Assembly (NCBI GenBank): GCA_964423785.1
Contig: CAYRGZ010000119.1
Span: 1-8,864, forward strand
Length of the DNA stretch: 8,864 bases
Source of the DNA: S012-135 sp964423785
GTDB lineage: Bacteria > Desulfobacterota > Desulfobulbia > Desulfobulbales > S012-135
Reading direction: 5' to 3'
Below are positions 1 to 6,700 of this stretch, one piece after another. The notes below the pieces were generated by a model. The model did no database searches. It was not told the origin of the DNA and saw only the letters and a program-made list of their open reading frames with translations. Within the stretch, counting starts at the first letter, position 1. Each line of letters opens with the position of its first letter. Made by a program: the position numbers and the translations under genes.

Positions 1-57
1 CCGCTGCAGCCGCCGGGCGTCCCGGATGTCATATACCACCAGATACCGCATCCGCAT
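1..57 (-). CDS. cas2: Second Cas2-like protein, N-terminal fragment (runs off left edge)
   Basis: Only the first 19 codons are in the window, translating to MRMRYLVVYDIRDARRLQR. This is the first beta strand of a Cas2 ferredoxin fold: a short hydrophobic strand ending in Y-D-I, whose Asp (residue 10) is the metal-binding Asp of the family, followed by an Arg-rich helix start. Cas2 forms the dimer at the centre of the Cas1-Cas2 spacer integrase. The start at base 57 is preferred because an AGCAGG-like ribosome site lies about 8 bases upstream; base 51 (MRYLVV...) is equally plausible by comparison with typical Cas2 N-termini. The reading frame stays open upstream to a stop at 175-177, but that stretch has no recognisable protein. 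It differs clearly in sequence from the complete cas2 at 268-543, so it is not a recent duplicate. Identification rests on a short segment, so moderate confidence. Confidence 0.62.
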   Translation of the reverse strand, partial: MRMRYLVVYDIRDARRLQR

Positions 58-131
58 CAGATGCACCTGCTCAAAGGTGATGGCCTCGTAAAAAATCGCA
101 GTCGGTGCAGGCCTGACACGATAATTCAAAG

Positions 132-189
132 GGTTACAAAGCGTGAACTCGATGAAATCGTGCTTTTTGCGATTTCATCAAAGGTAACC
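132..189. repeat. Inverted repeat with perfect 10-bp core hairpin between the cas2 genes
   Basis: Bases 151-160 (GATGAAATCG) are perfectly complementary to 170-179 (CGATTTCATC), leaving a 9-base T-rich loop. An outer pair, GGTTAC at 132-137 with GTAACC at 184-189, can extend the structure across unequal internal loops of 13 and 4 bases. On the minus strand, the left arm can instead pair with 93-100: bases 168-175 and 93-100 are 8-base perfect complements, and the latter runs straight into a T tract. That makes two mutually exclusive folds. Neither strand has a T tract directly after the core hairpin, so it is not a standard terminator. An operator or attenuator-like role in front of the second cas2 is inference. 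Confidence 0.5.
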
Positions 190-201
190 TCTCACAGGGG
201 T

Positions 202-258
202 GCCCCCGTGCATGCCGGAGTCGCGGCCCTGCAGACCGGCTATGCGGTTACAGGGGGC
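202..258. repeat. Imperfect long hairpin just 3' of cas2
   Basis: Arms 202-218 and 236-258 pair over about 17 base pairs (GCCCCC with GGGGGC, GT with AC, GCAT with ATGC, GCCGG with CCGGC), interrupted by bulges at 241, 246-249 and 252 and closed by a 17-base loop. It begins 9 bases after the cas2 stop on the minus strand. It may protect the 3' end or weakly terminate the cas1-cas2 message, but no T tract follows, so an intrinsic terminator is not supported. Confidence 0.4.
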
Positions 259-267
259 CGCTGACCA

Positions 268-543
268 TCAAATCACCTGCCACTCCAGATTGGGGAAGGA
301 GACGCCCTGGCCCTGGATGATCGCCTTGGCGTAGCACCGCTCACACACCCGGTAGATGCGCACCGAATCCTCGGCCAGGTCCAGGTTGTCGCGGCAGTAC
401 CGGCGCAGGCGGGCCAGTTCCGTCTCGTCCAGCCGGCACTCGAAGACCGAGAGCTGGGCGTGAATCCCCAGCTCCTTCAAAAACTTGTGGAACCGGGTGC
501 GGATACGGTCATCGACGATGTCGTACACCACGATACAGAGCAT
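268..543 (-). CDS. cas2: CRISPR-associated protein Cas2
   Basis: This is a 91-residue protein of normal Cas2 length. Cas2 dimerises and bridges two Cas1 dimers in the complex that inserts new spacers into CRISPR arrays; isolated members of the family also show metal-dependent nuclease activity. The N-terminus MLCIVVYDIVDD gives the first beta strand with the conserved Asp8. Next come the helix (about residues 13-27), the strand motif QLSVFEC (30-36), a helix with ELARLRRYC, and the strand SVRIYRVC (60-67). This is the standard beta-alpha-beta-beta-alpha-beta ferredoxin order, with a short C-terminal strand tail ending FPNLEWQVI. The ATG follows the cas1 stop by 8 bases, and a G-run ribosome site overlaps that stop, so the two genes are translationally linked. 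Subtype cannot be assigned from Cas2 alone. Confidence 0.95.
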   Translation of the reverse strand: MLCIVVYDIVDDRIRTRFHKFLKELGIHAQLSVFECRLDETELARLRRYCRDNLDLAEDSVRIYRVCERCYAKAIIQGQGVSFPNLEWQVI

Positions 544-551
544 CGTCCCCC

Positions 552-1712
552 CTACTTCAATATGAGCGGCTCATAGACCGCCCGCTGCCCCTCCACCACC
601 TGCCGGAACAGGTGCGCCTGGGCCACGATGGCCTCGCCGTAGGTCATGGTCCGGTCCTCCACCGGGTGATGGATCTCGGTGGTCATCTTGCGCTCGAAGT
701 TCTCGATCACCCGTTTCATGGCCTCGGGCGTAAGCTTCACCGGCAGCTTACCGCGGTTGTCCTCCTCGTCTTCCTCCAGGATCACGTCTTCCATGCGCTG
801 CGGCGGCAGGTCGAAGACCCGGCCGTCACCACTCTCGCTCATGATCCCGTACCGGTCGGCCACCACGTCCGGGCCACTGTCCGGCACCGTTGGCAGGGAA
901 CTCTCCGGTTCGGGATGCTCGGTGACGAAATCCTCCTTCTGGAGAATCTTCAGGTTGAAGAGCGACAGGGTGAGCGTATCCACGATGATGGTGCGGAACT
1001 CCTCCATCAGGTCCATGACCAGGGCGAAACGGCCGTAGTCCGGCGCGTGCAGGAATCCCGGGTACGGATCCAGGTTCGCCTGGCGGATGCCGCTGTACAC
1101 GCGGTTGAACAGAAAGGTGTAAAGGAGCGACAGCACGGCGTTCACCGGGTCGGTGGGCGGCCGCCGTACCCGACGGCGGAAACCGAAGTCATGGAGCAAC
1201 CCGTGGCGCAGCCCCTGGAAATAGATGGCTGACGCCCTGCCCTCCAGTCCGCGCAGGCTGTCGATATCGTCAATCTCGGGAAGCCGCTTGATGAGGGAGC
1301 GGACCTCGCGCGCCTTGTGTTTCGCCTCCTTGACCTTGCGGGTGCGGCTGATCCGCATGAGCAGCATCGCCTGGCTGGTCATCTTGCCGTAGAGAATACG
1401 GCGGCAGACGTCGGCGGCGAAGCCGGGATCGTCGAGCAGGGCGAACTGGCGCTTGCGCAGGAAAACGTTCTTGGATTCCGGCGAGGCGAGCCGGCCGAGA
1501 TAACGGCCGTCCTTGGAGAGGAAGACGGTGTCCACACCGTGCCTGAGCAGGAGCTGCAGGGCCGGAGCGGTGAGCTCCGCCCGGCCGCAGATGCAGACCT
1601 GGCTGAGCTTGGCCACGAAGAGGGTATGGTAGATGTCGTCGCCCTTCTTGACGAGAAGGTGCGCGCCTTCGCGAACGATCCGGGCCCCCTGGGTGGTGAC
1701 GTAGATACGCAT
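552..1712 (-). CDS. cas1: CRISPR-associated endonuclease/integrase Cas1, with an acidic insertion
   Basis: This is a 386-residue Cas1, the metal-dependent integrase that cuts and joins new spacers at the CRISPR leader end together with Cas2. The N-terminal beta-sandwich starts MRIYVTTQGARI; the helical catalytic domain carries the metal ligands Glu157 (RGLEGRAS), His222 (PGFLHAPDYGR) and Asp234 (MDLMEEFR), all in usual contexts. The start at 1712 is chosen because GGAGG at 1719-1723 sits 6 bases upstream and the family alignment begins here; an in-frame extension to 1814 has no such support and would cross a palindrome. Typical Cas1 proteins are about 300-345 residues. The excess here is an acidic, Pro-rich segment at about residues 264-325 (with EEDEEDN), placed between the helix after the active site and the conserved C-terminal KLTPEAMKRVIENFE helix. 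The gene may be co-transcribed with the protease gene 110 bases upstream and is tightly coupled to cas2. Confidence 0.96.
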   Translation of the reverse strand: MRIYVTTQGARIVREGAHLLVKKGDDIYHTLFVAKLSQVCICGRAELTAPALQLLLRHGVDTVFLSKDGRYLGRLASPESKNVFLRKRQFALLDDPGFAADVCRRILYGKMTSQAMLLMRISRTRKVKEAKHKAREVRSLIKRLPEIDDIDSLRGLEGRASAIYFQGLRHGLLHDFGFRRRVRRPPTDPVNAVLSLLYTFLFNRVYSGIRQANLDPYPGFLHAPDYGRFALVMDLMEEFRTIIVDTLTLSLFNLKILQKEDFVTEHPEPESSLPTVPDSGPDVVADRYGIMSESGDGRVFDLPPQRMEDVILEEDEEDNRGKLPVKLTPEAMKRVIENFERKMTTEIHHPVEDRTMTYGEAIVAQAHLFRQVVEGQRAVYEPLILK

Positions 1713-1727
1713 ACGCTCCCTCCGCAT

Positions 1728-1758
1728 CGGTTTGCGTGTGGTTTTCCCAAGCAAACCG
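1728..1758. promoter_or_regulatory. 8-bp inverted repeat in the cas1 leader
   Basis: CGGTTTGC at 1728-1735 and GCAAACCG at 1751-1758 are perfect complements with a 15-base loop. On the minus-strand message the repeat ends 4 bases before the cas1 ribosome site at 1719-1723. It could be an mRNA hairpin affecting cas1 translation or a binding site for a dimeric regulator. Function is inference. Confidence 0.4.
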
Positions 1759-1781
1759 GAACGAAGGGAAAAAGACCAGAA

Positions 1782-1795
1782 CGGCAACGTTGCCG
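1782..1795. repeat. 14-bp perfect palindrome CGGCAACGTTGCCG, copy 1
   Basis: This perfect 14-base palindrome lies in the 110-base gap between the protease gene and cas1, 70 bases upstream of the cas1 start. An identical copy is at 3641-3654. Read on the minus strand, the shared sequence extends to TCGGCAACGTTGCCGTYCT (18 of 19 bases), and both copies are followed 26 bases later by TTTGCT. It is a candidate operator for a dimeric regulator or a small dispersed repeat. The sequence alone does not decide. Confidence 0.65.
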
Positions 1796-1822
1796 ACGGG
1801 CGGGCAGGGCGCAACGCTCGGT

Positions 1823-2764
1823 TCAGTACTCGGCTTCGACAAACCGGCTGAGGAATGCCGTGGCCTCCCGATAGCCGGCGAACCGCCGTTCCGCCTTTTT
1901 GAACTCCGGATGATGGTGAAACGTCCGGCCGTTACGCCGGAAATGGCCCAGGGCCTTGTGGAGCAACTCATGGTAGAGGACGAAGGCCACAGCCCGCTCC
2001 GGCACCTCGGGCCGGTCCAGGACGGTGCTGATGGAGACGGTGTCGGTGAGCGCGTTGTAGCGCCCCAGGTGCGATCCGCGGATCCGGCTCCAGGTGAGCT
2101 GAGGCCGGTCGAGGCGGCCGCCGAAGTATTCGGCATTGATTTTTTCGAACAGGCGATCCAGGTCGTGGACCCGGCCGGCGGTGGCGACGTGTAGGGCCGG
2201 GCCGCCCAGGGCCTCGATGGTCTCCCAGACCTGGAGGTATTCCAGGCTGTCCCCGAACCGGCGCAGGAGCCGTTCGTCCCTCGGATCGTTACCACCCGTC
2301 GCCAGCCGCATACAGGCGGCCAACACCTCATCGGAGGCCAGGGAAAACCCCTCTGCCAGGTCGAGACAAAGCCGGCGGGGCGTGCGCTGGAACCGGTACA
2401 GGGCGGCGGAATGGCCCATGCGCAGGCGCAATACCGCAGCGCGCCGTCTCCCGCCCTGCCGCCGGCGCCAAAGGCGATCCAGGACGACCAACGTCTGCAG
2501 GTGGCGGTCGAGACGGTCCTCCTCAGCCAGGTAGGCAAGCCATTGCCAGGCCCGCCGGCTGCGCGTCGGTAGATCGGTGGGAGATGCCTGGTTCTCGGCA
2601 CACAACTCCCGTACCCGGTCCACGATGGCAACGATCCGCTCGTGCAGGGCGTTGCGGAGCCCGGCATCGATGGCGGACACGGAGCCGGCTCCCGCCGCCA
2701 AGCTTTGCATCGTCTCGTGGAGAGCGTCGCATGTCTTGAGAATGCCGTGAATATGGACGGTCAT
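1823..2764 (-). CDS. SprT-like zinc metalloprotease with a 200-residue N-terminal extension
   Basis: This is a 313-residue protein with a C-terminal SprT-like domain (about 198-313). It has DLDRLFEKINAEYFGGRL and LTWSRIRGSHLGRYN leading to the zinc-binding helix VLYHELLHKALGH, with ligands His265 and His269 and catalytic Glu266. A third ligand is probably His284 in FHHHPEFKKAE. In the family, SprT-like domains (eukaryotic SPRTN and Wss1 act on DNA-protein crosslinks) are zinc proteases; the bacterial substrate is unknown. Residues 1-195 are helical and Arg-rich (e.g. RLWRRRQGGRRR at about 98-108), with no signal peptide or membrane segment, so it is cytoplasmic and may bind nucleic acid. I do not recognise this N-terminal part. 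The start at 2764 has AAGAAGGG 8 bases upstream (2773-2780); an in-frame ATG at 2827 has no such site. Its own promoter candidate is at 2830-2859. It reads toward cas1 in the same direction. Confidence 0.83.
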   Translation of the reverse strand: MTVHIHGILKTCDALHETMQSLAAGAGSVSAIDAGLRNALHERIVAIVDRVRELCAENQASPTDLPTRSRRAWQWLAYLAEEDRLDRHLQTLVVLDRLWRRRQGGRRRAAVLRLRMGHSAALYRFQRTPRRLCLDLAEGFSLASDEVLAACMRLATGGNDPRDERLLRRFGDSLEYLQVWETIEALGGPALHVATAGRVHDLDRLFEKINAEYFGGRLDRPQLTWSRIRGSHLGRYNALTDTVSISTVLDRPEVPERAVAFVLYHELLHKALGHFRRNGRTFHHHPEFKKAERRFAGYREATAFLSRFVEAEY

Positions 2765-2829
2765 GGCATCATCCCTTCTTCGATCAGGTCGGTTCAGACA
2801 CGGGTCGTTTCCGCCCTTGGCTGTCAATG

Positions 2830-2859
2830 GTTGTAGCGTAACGATCCGCAGACCGTCAA
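2830..2859 (-). promoter_or_regulatory. Candidate sigma-70 promoter for the SprT-like protease gene
   Basis: On the minus strand, TTGACG (2859-2854) and TACAAC (2835-2830) are separated by 18 bases, matching the -35 and -10 consensus at 5 of 6 and 4 of 6 positions. It lies just after the terminator of the outer-membrane gene and would give an untranslated leader of roughly 60 bases before the start at 2764. This is a sequence match only. Confidence 0.4.
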
Positions 2860-2878
2860 GGGGGAGAGAAGCATTGAA

Positions 2879-2913
2879 CCAGGGAGGCGGGCGTGGTCCG
2901 CCCGCCTCCCTGG
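2879..2913 (-). terminator. Intrinsic terminator after the outer-membrane protein gene
   Basis: This is a perfect 15-bp GC-rich stem (2879-2893 with 2899-2913) closed by a 5-base loop, starting 12 bases after the stop of the outer-membrane gene on the minus strand. It is followed by the moderately T-rich TTCAATGCTTCTC. The strength of the stem makes termination likely although the T tract is imperfect. Confidence 0.82.
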
Positions 2914-2925
2914 CTGTCCTTCCGG

Positions 2926-3555
2926 TCAGAACGAAACTCGCACGCCGGCGGTGAATCTGTGGCTGCTGTACTCAGCCCTCGTGGTATCGAACTTCAGGTC
3001 CGCAGTGCCGAAGTAGCGGTAAGCGAAGTCGATGGTCACCCGGTCGCTCACCTGGTAACCGAGCCCGGCCCCGAATTGGTAGGCGGCCTCGGTGTCGCTG
3101 TCGCTCACCGCCGGCAGGCCGGAGGCCGGTACGCTGAAATCGTTGATATCCACCTTGGCGATCCCGAAACCGACGGTGAGGAACGGTGTGATGGGGCTTC
3201 CGGTTTCGAAATCGTAATAGCCGTTGACAAGGACGGCCAGGCTGGAGACATCTCCACCCAAAGAAAGACTCGCAATGCCGAAATCAGCGGCATCCAGGTC
3301 GTTTTTCTGGTAGGCGACCTCAGCCTCGATACGCGGCTTGCCGAAGTCGTAGCCAACGGCCACGTCGAAGGCCATGCCCCGCTCGGCGCTCAGGACCACG
3401 GTAACGCCGGGCACGGTGCTGTCGGTGACTCCGGAGTCCCGCACCGCGGCAATACCGAGATCGGCGGCAATGTACGGACCGGTGCCGGCGGCAGCGGCGG
3501 CGGGGACCAGGACGGCGAGACAGGCGGCCAGCAAGCAATCTTTCTTCTTTTGCAT
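2926..3555 (-). CDS. Small outer-membrane beta-barrel protein
   Basis: This is a 209-residue precursor. Residues 1-23 are a Sec signal peptide: MQKKK, then a hydrophobic core CLLAACLAVLVPAAAAA, with likely cleavage near the Ala run before GTGPYIAADLG. The mature part consists of alternating hydrophobic/polar strands such as FDVAVGYDFG, ITPFLTVGFGIAKVDI, YQFGAGLGYQVSDRVTIDFAYRYFG and HRFTAGVRVSF. These fit an eight-stranded barrel of the OmpA-like/OMP_b-brl kind, and the C-terminal Phe is the usual signal for the BAM assembly machinery. The specific role (adhesin, structural, small porin) cannot be read. The start is set by AGGAGG at 3561-3566, 5 bases upstream. It is transcribed divergently from the helicase and closed by a terminator, so it is a single-gene unit. 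It is functionally out of place between the DNA-related genes. Confidence 0.85.
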   Translation of the reverse strand: MQKKKDCLLAACLAVLVPAAAAAGTGPYIAADLGIAAVRDSGVTDSTVPGVTVVLSAERGMAFDVAVGYDFGKPRIEAEVAYQKNDLDAADFGIASLSLGGDVSSLAVLVNGYYDFETGSPITPFLTVGFGIAKVDINDFSVPASGLPAVSDSDTEAAYQFGAGLGYQVSDRVTIDFAYRYFGTADLKFDTTRAEYSSHRFTAGVRVSF

Positions 3556-3640
3556 TTCTTCCTCCTCTCGATTGTGATTGTCGTTGTCGATTGCCTTTGC
3601 CTGGCCACAGCAAAACATGCTCTCTGGCCGATGGCGAGGA

Positions 3641-3654
3641 CGGCAACGTTGCCG
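3641..3654. repeat. 14-bp perfect palindrome CGGCAACGTTGCCG, copy 2
   Basis: Identical to the copy at 1782-1795, and again placed in an intergenic control region: 86 bases upstream of the barrel gene start on the minus strand and 64 bases before the helicase start on the plus strand. Its centre falls at -71.5 if helicase transcription begins at 3719, a spacing typical of upstream activator sites. Regulatory function is inferred. Confidence 0.65.
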
Positions 3655-3683
3655 AGAGGAGGGAACACGAGGAACCCGTGAGG

Positions 3684-3712
3684 TTGTCAAGGCCAGGCGC
3701 TCGTGCTATATC
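3684..3712 (+). promoter_or_regulatory. Candidate promoter of the helicase operon, likely giving a leaderless mRNA
   Basis: TTGTCA (3684-3689) and TATATC (3707-3712) are exactly 17 bases apart, and TGC directly before the -10 gives an extended -10 element. Transcription would start about 7 bases after the -10, at or next to the ATG at 3719. There is no ribosome-binding site before that ATG, which agrees with leaderless translation. Confidence 0.6.
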
Positions 3713-3718
3713 CCCTCC

Positions 3719-6700
3719 ATGTCGTCCACTAACGCCACCCTGCACACACCCGCCATCCTGCACGCCGCATGGCGGGACGATCGTCTTCTTCTCTGGGGCG
3801 AAACCGCCGGCGGCCCGGCCGACGACCCCCGCGCCACCCTTACGCCAAAGGCCGTCCCGGAGACATTACCCCCGCCCGAACCCGTCACCCTCGTCCTTCC
3901 GGGCCGCAAGGGCGTGCCTGCACCCTCCTCCACCCTGCTGGATGCGCCGGCGCCAACCGGCCGTGTCGGTCTCGTTCCGTGCACCATTCCCGCCGTCGTC
4001 CTCCAGCCCGGGACCGCCGCCAAGCTGCTCGTTGGGATCGACCGGCACGAATACGTCAGACCGAACGTCCATCTCGGCCCGGACATCGCCTACTGGCGCC
4101 TCGTCCTCCAATGGGCCGCCGCCTTTCTCGTCCGGCAGGACGTGGTCCCCGACCTCGACCGGATCGACGACGACACGTGGCGCCCCTGTTGGCGCCCGTG
4201 GTTCCGGGCGGAAGAATACGCCACCTTTGCCGACCTGGCCCTCGCCATGCCACCGGCCTGCCTGGCGCACCACGATCCAGAACTCTTCCGGAACCGCAAA
4301 CAGCTGGCCAAGGCGGCCGGCAGCCTCCTTCTCCACGTCACCCGCCTGCTGGTCGACGCCTTGTGCCGCGATGCGACAGCTTCTCTGCCGGAAACACAAC
4401 ACTTCGACCCCCAGGAAAGCCATCACGATGCCTGGCTCGCCGGCCTCTGCACGGGCAACGACCCCACGCCGGCCAAAGCCCGGCCTTCCGCCATCCCCAT
4501 CGACGATCTCGACCTGCCATCCCGCACGCGCCGGGCCCTGCAACGCCACGGCCTCGCCACGGCCAGCGATCTCGCCGCCCTCTCCGAGGAGGACCTCTAC
4601 CAGCTTCCAGGCATCGGCGCCGCGTCCCTGCGGGCGGTGGCGGCGGCCCTCGCCCGGCTCGGCATGAAACTGCGACCGGCATATCAACCAGTACCGGCAG
4701 TGGCCGTGGACCTCGCCGCCTTGGCCCTCGACCTCCCGGACTGGCATGCCAGGCTCCAGCCCGATGACTGGGGTGGACTCCGTCTTTGTTTCCGGCTGGA
4801 GGAGCCGACGGGACGACGCAAACTTTGGCGGATCACCTTCCTCGTCCAGGCGCTGAACGACCCCAGCCTGCTCGTCGAGGCAAGGATCCTTTGGCAGGGT
4901 GAGGGAGAGATCCTGGGACGCCATCTCGACCGGCCTGCCGAGCGGCTCCTCGTGGCCCTCGACCGGGCCGGCCGCCTCTTCCCCCCCCTTGCCGCCGCCC
5001 TGCGCGGCCGACAGCCCGCATACTGCCGGATCACCACCGACGAGGCCTACGCCTTTCTACGCGAGGGAGCATGGCTCCTCGAGGAGGAAGGATTCGGCAT
5101 TCTTCTCCCCGCCTGGTGGACCGGCAAACGGCAGGGACTCACTGCCCGGGCGCGGGTGGCCACCGGTTCGGAACCGGGTCCGGGCGGGCTGAACGACATC
5201 CTGGCCTTTGACTGGGAAATGGCGCTCGGCGACACGGTTATCAGCCGGGAGGAACTCGAGCGGCTCGCAGCCCTGAAGACGCCCCTCGTGCAGCTCCACG
5301 GACAATGGGTGGAAGTACGACCGGACGAGATCGAAAAGGCGCTCGCGTTCTGGCGCAAGCGGGAGACGCAGACCATGAGGGCCGGCGACGCCCTGGCCCT
5401 GGGGCTCGGCGGCGAGCAGGAAATCGACGGAGTGCGCTTCACAGGACTCGAGGCCCAAGGCTGGCTGGGTGAGGTCATCGCAGGCCTGGAGGCCGGCGAG
5501 ACCATCCAGCCGGTCGCCCCCCCATCCCGACTGCGCGGCACCTTGCGTCCCTACCAGCAACGCGGCCTTGCCTGGCTCCACTTTCTCGGGCGGTTCGGAC
5601 TCGGCGCCTGCCTGGCCGACGACATGGGGCTGGGCAAGACCATCCAGGCACTGGCCCTGATCCTCAAACACCGGGAAGAGGGGATCGAAGGACCGGTGCT
5701 CCTCGTCTGCCCCACATCGGTACTGGGCAATTGGCAGCGGGAAGCGGACCGTTTCGCCCCCGACCTGACAGTCCTCCTCCACCACGGCCCGGACCGCCGC
5801 ACGGGAACGGCCTTCCTCGATGCAGCGGCCGGCATCGACATGGTGCTCACCAGCTTTGCCCTCGCCCTGCGAGACAACGACACCCTGCGGCAAGTATCCT
5901 GGGCTGGGATCATCGTGGACGAGGCGCACACGATCAAGAACCCCGAGACCAAGCAGTCCAAGGCCATCCGCCGCCTGCCGGCCCGCTACCGGGTCGCCAT
6001 GACCGGCACGCCGGTGGAGAACTCCGTCATGGACCTCTGGGCCATCATGGAATTTTGCAATCCCGGCTACCTCGGCAACCAGAACCACTTCAAGCGCCGC
6101 TTCCTCACCCCGATCCAACGGCACGGCGACGAGACGGCCGCCGCTCACCTGCGACGCGTCACCGGGCCTTTCATCCTCCGGCGGCTCAAGACCGACAAGA
6201 GGATCATCCGTGACCTGCCGGAAAAACAAGAGATGGACGTGTTCGTTCCCCTGACCAAGGAACAGGCCTCCCTGTACCAGGCCGTGGTGGCCGATGCGGA
6301 ACGGACCCTGGCCGGACTCGCCGGCATCCAGCGCAGGGGGGTCATCCTGGCCACCCTCACCCGGCTGAAGCAGGTGTGCAACCACCCGGCCCACTTCCTC
6401 GGCCAACGGCGGCCTCTGCAGGGCCGCAGCGGCAAGCTCTCGCGCCTCGAGGAAATGCTCGCCGTGATACGGGACGCCGGCGACTCGGCCCTGGTCTTCA
6501 CCCAGTTCCGTGAAATGGGGGAACTGCTCACCGACCGGCTCCGCAGCGGCCTCGGCGTGCCGGTCTTCTTTCTCCACGGCGGCGTTTCGCGCCGCAAGCG
6601 GGACCGGATGGTGGAGGAATTCCAGACCGCCACCCAGCCCGCGATCATGGTCCTGTCGATCAAGGCGGGGGGCACCGGCCTCAACCTGACCCGGGCCTGT

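Larger units (their letters stand above)
58..267. other. Intergenic gap between two cas2 genes; structured, no gene seen
   Basis: This 210-base stretch separates the end of the complete cas2 from the start of the second one. Its left half (about 85-185) is clearly more AT-rich than the surroundings. It contains two hairpins, described separately, and a run of six T on the minus strand (90-95). I see no CRISPR repeat-spacer periodicity, tRNA or convincing coding region. A 67-codon open frame on the plus strand lacks a ribosome site and recognisable content. Confidence 0.6.
3556..3718. promoter_or_regulatory. Divergent control region between outer-membrane and helicase genes
   Basis: This 163-base spacer between two divergently read genes holds the ribosome site of the barrel gene (3561-3566), the second copy of the 14-bp palindrome (3641-3654) and the helicase promoter (3684-3712). 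I found no convincing -35/-10 pair for the barrel gene, though a perfect TTGACA lies on the minus strand at 3690-3685 without a matching -10. Confidence 0.6.

Noticed and set aside
61..264. 67-codon plus-strand frame between the cas2 genes
   Set aside because: There is no ribosome site, its translation is unlike any family, and it covers hairpins and overlaps the upstream region of the second cas2.
58..267. CRISPR array or decayed repeats next to cas2
   Set aside because: GGTTAC-like words recur at 132, 184 (inverted) and 244, but no 25-40-base repeat with regular spacers is present.
1270..2667. 465-codon minus-strand frame spanning parts of cas1 and the protease gene
   Set aside because: It is out of frame with both recognisable proteins, is rich in Pro/Arg/Ser as expected of a shifted frame, and crosses the intergenic palindrome.
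2812..2827. Earlier start of the protease gene at 2827
   Set aside because: There is no ribosome site, and the added 21 residues are Arg/Asp-rich and unlike a domain start. The ATG at 2764 has a good site 8 bases upstream.
3520..3531. Lipoprotein signal (LAAC) at residues 9-12 of the barrel protein
   Set aside because: The hydrophobic core continues for ten more residues past the Cys and ends in an Ala-rich signal peptidase I type site. A Cys so close to the N-terminus would leave almost no hydrophobic region before it.
3685..3690. Perfect TTGACA on the minus strand as -35 of the barrel gene
   Set aside because: The bases 16-18 further on are GC-rich and do not resemble a -10 box. The hexamer overlaps the well-spaced plus-strand promoter instead.
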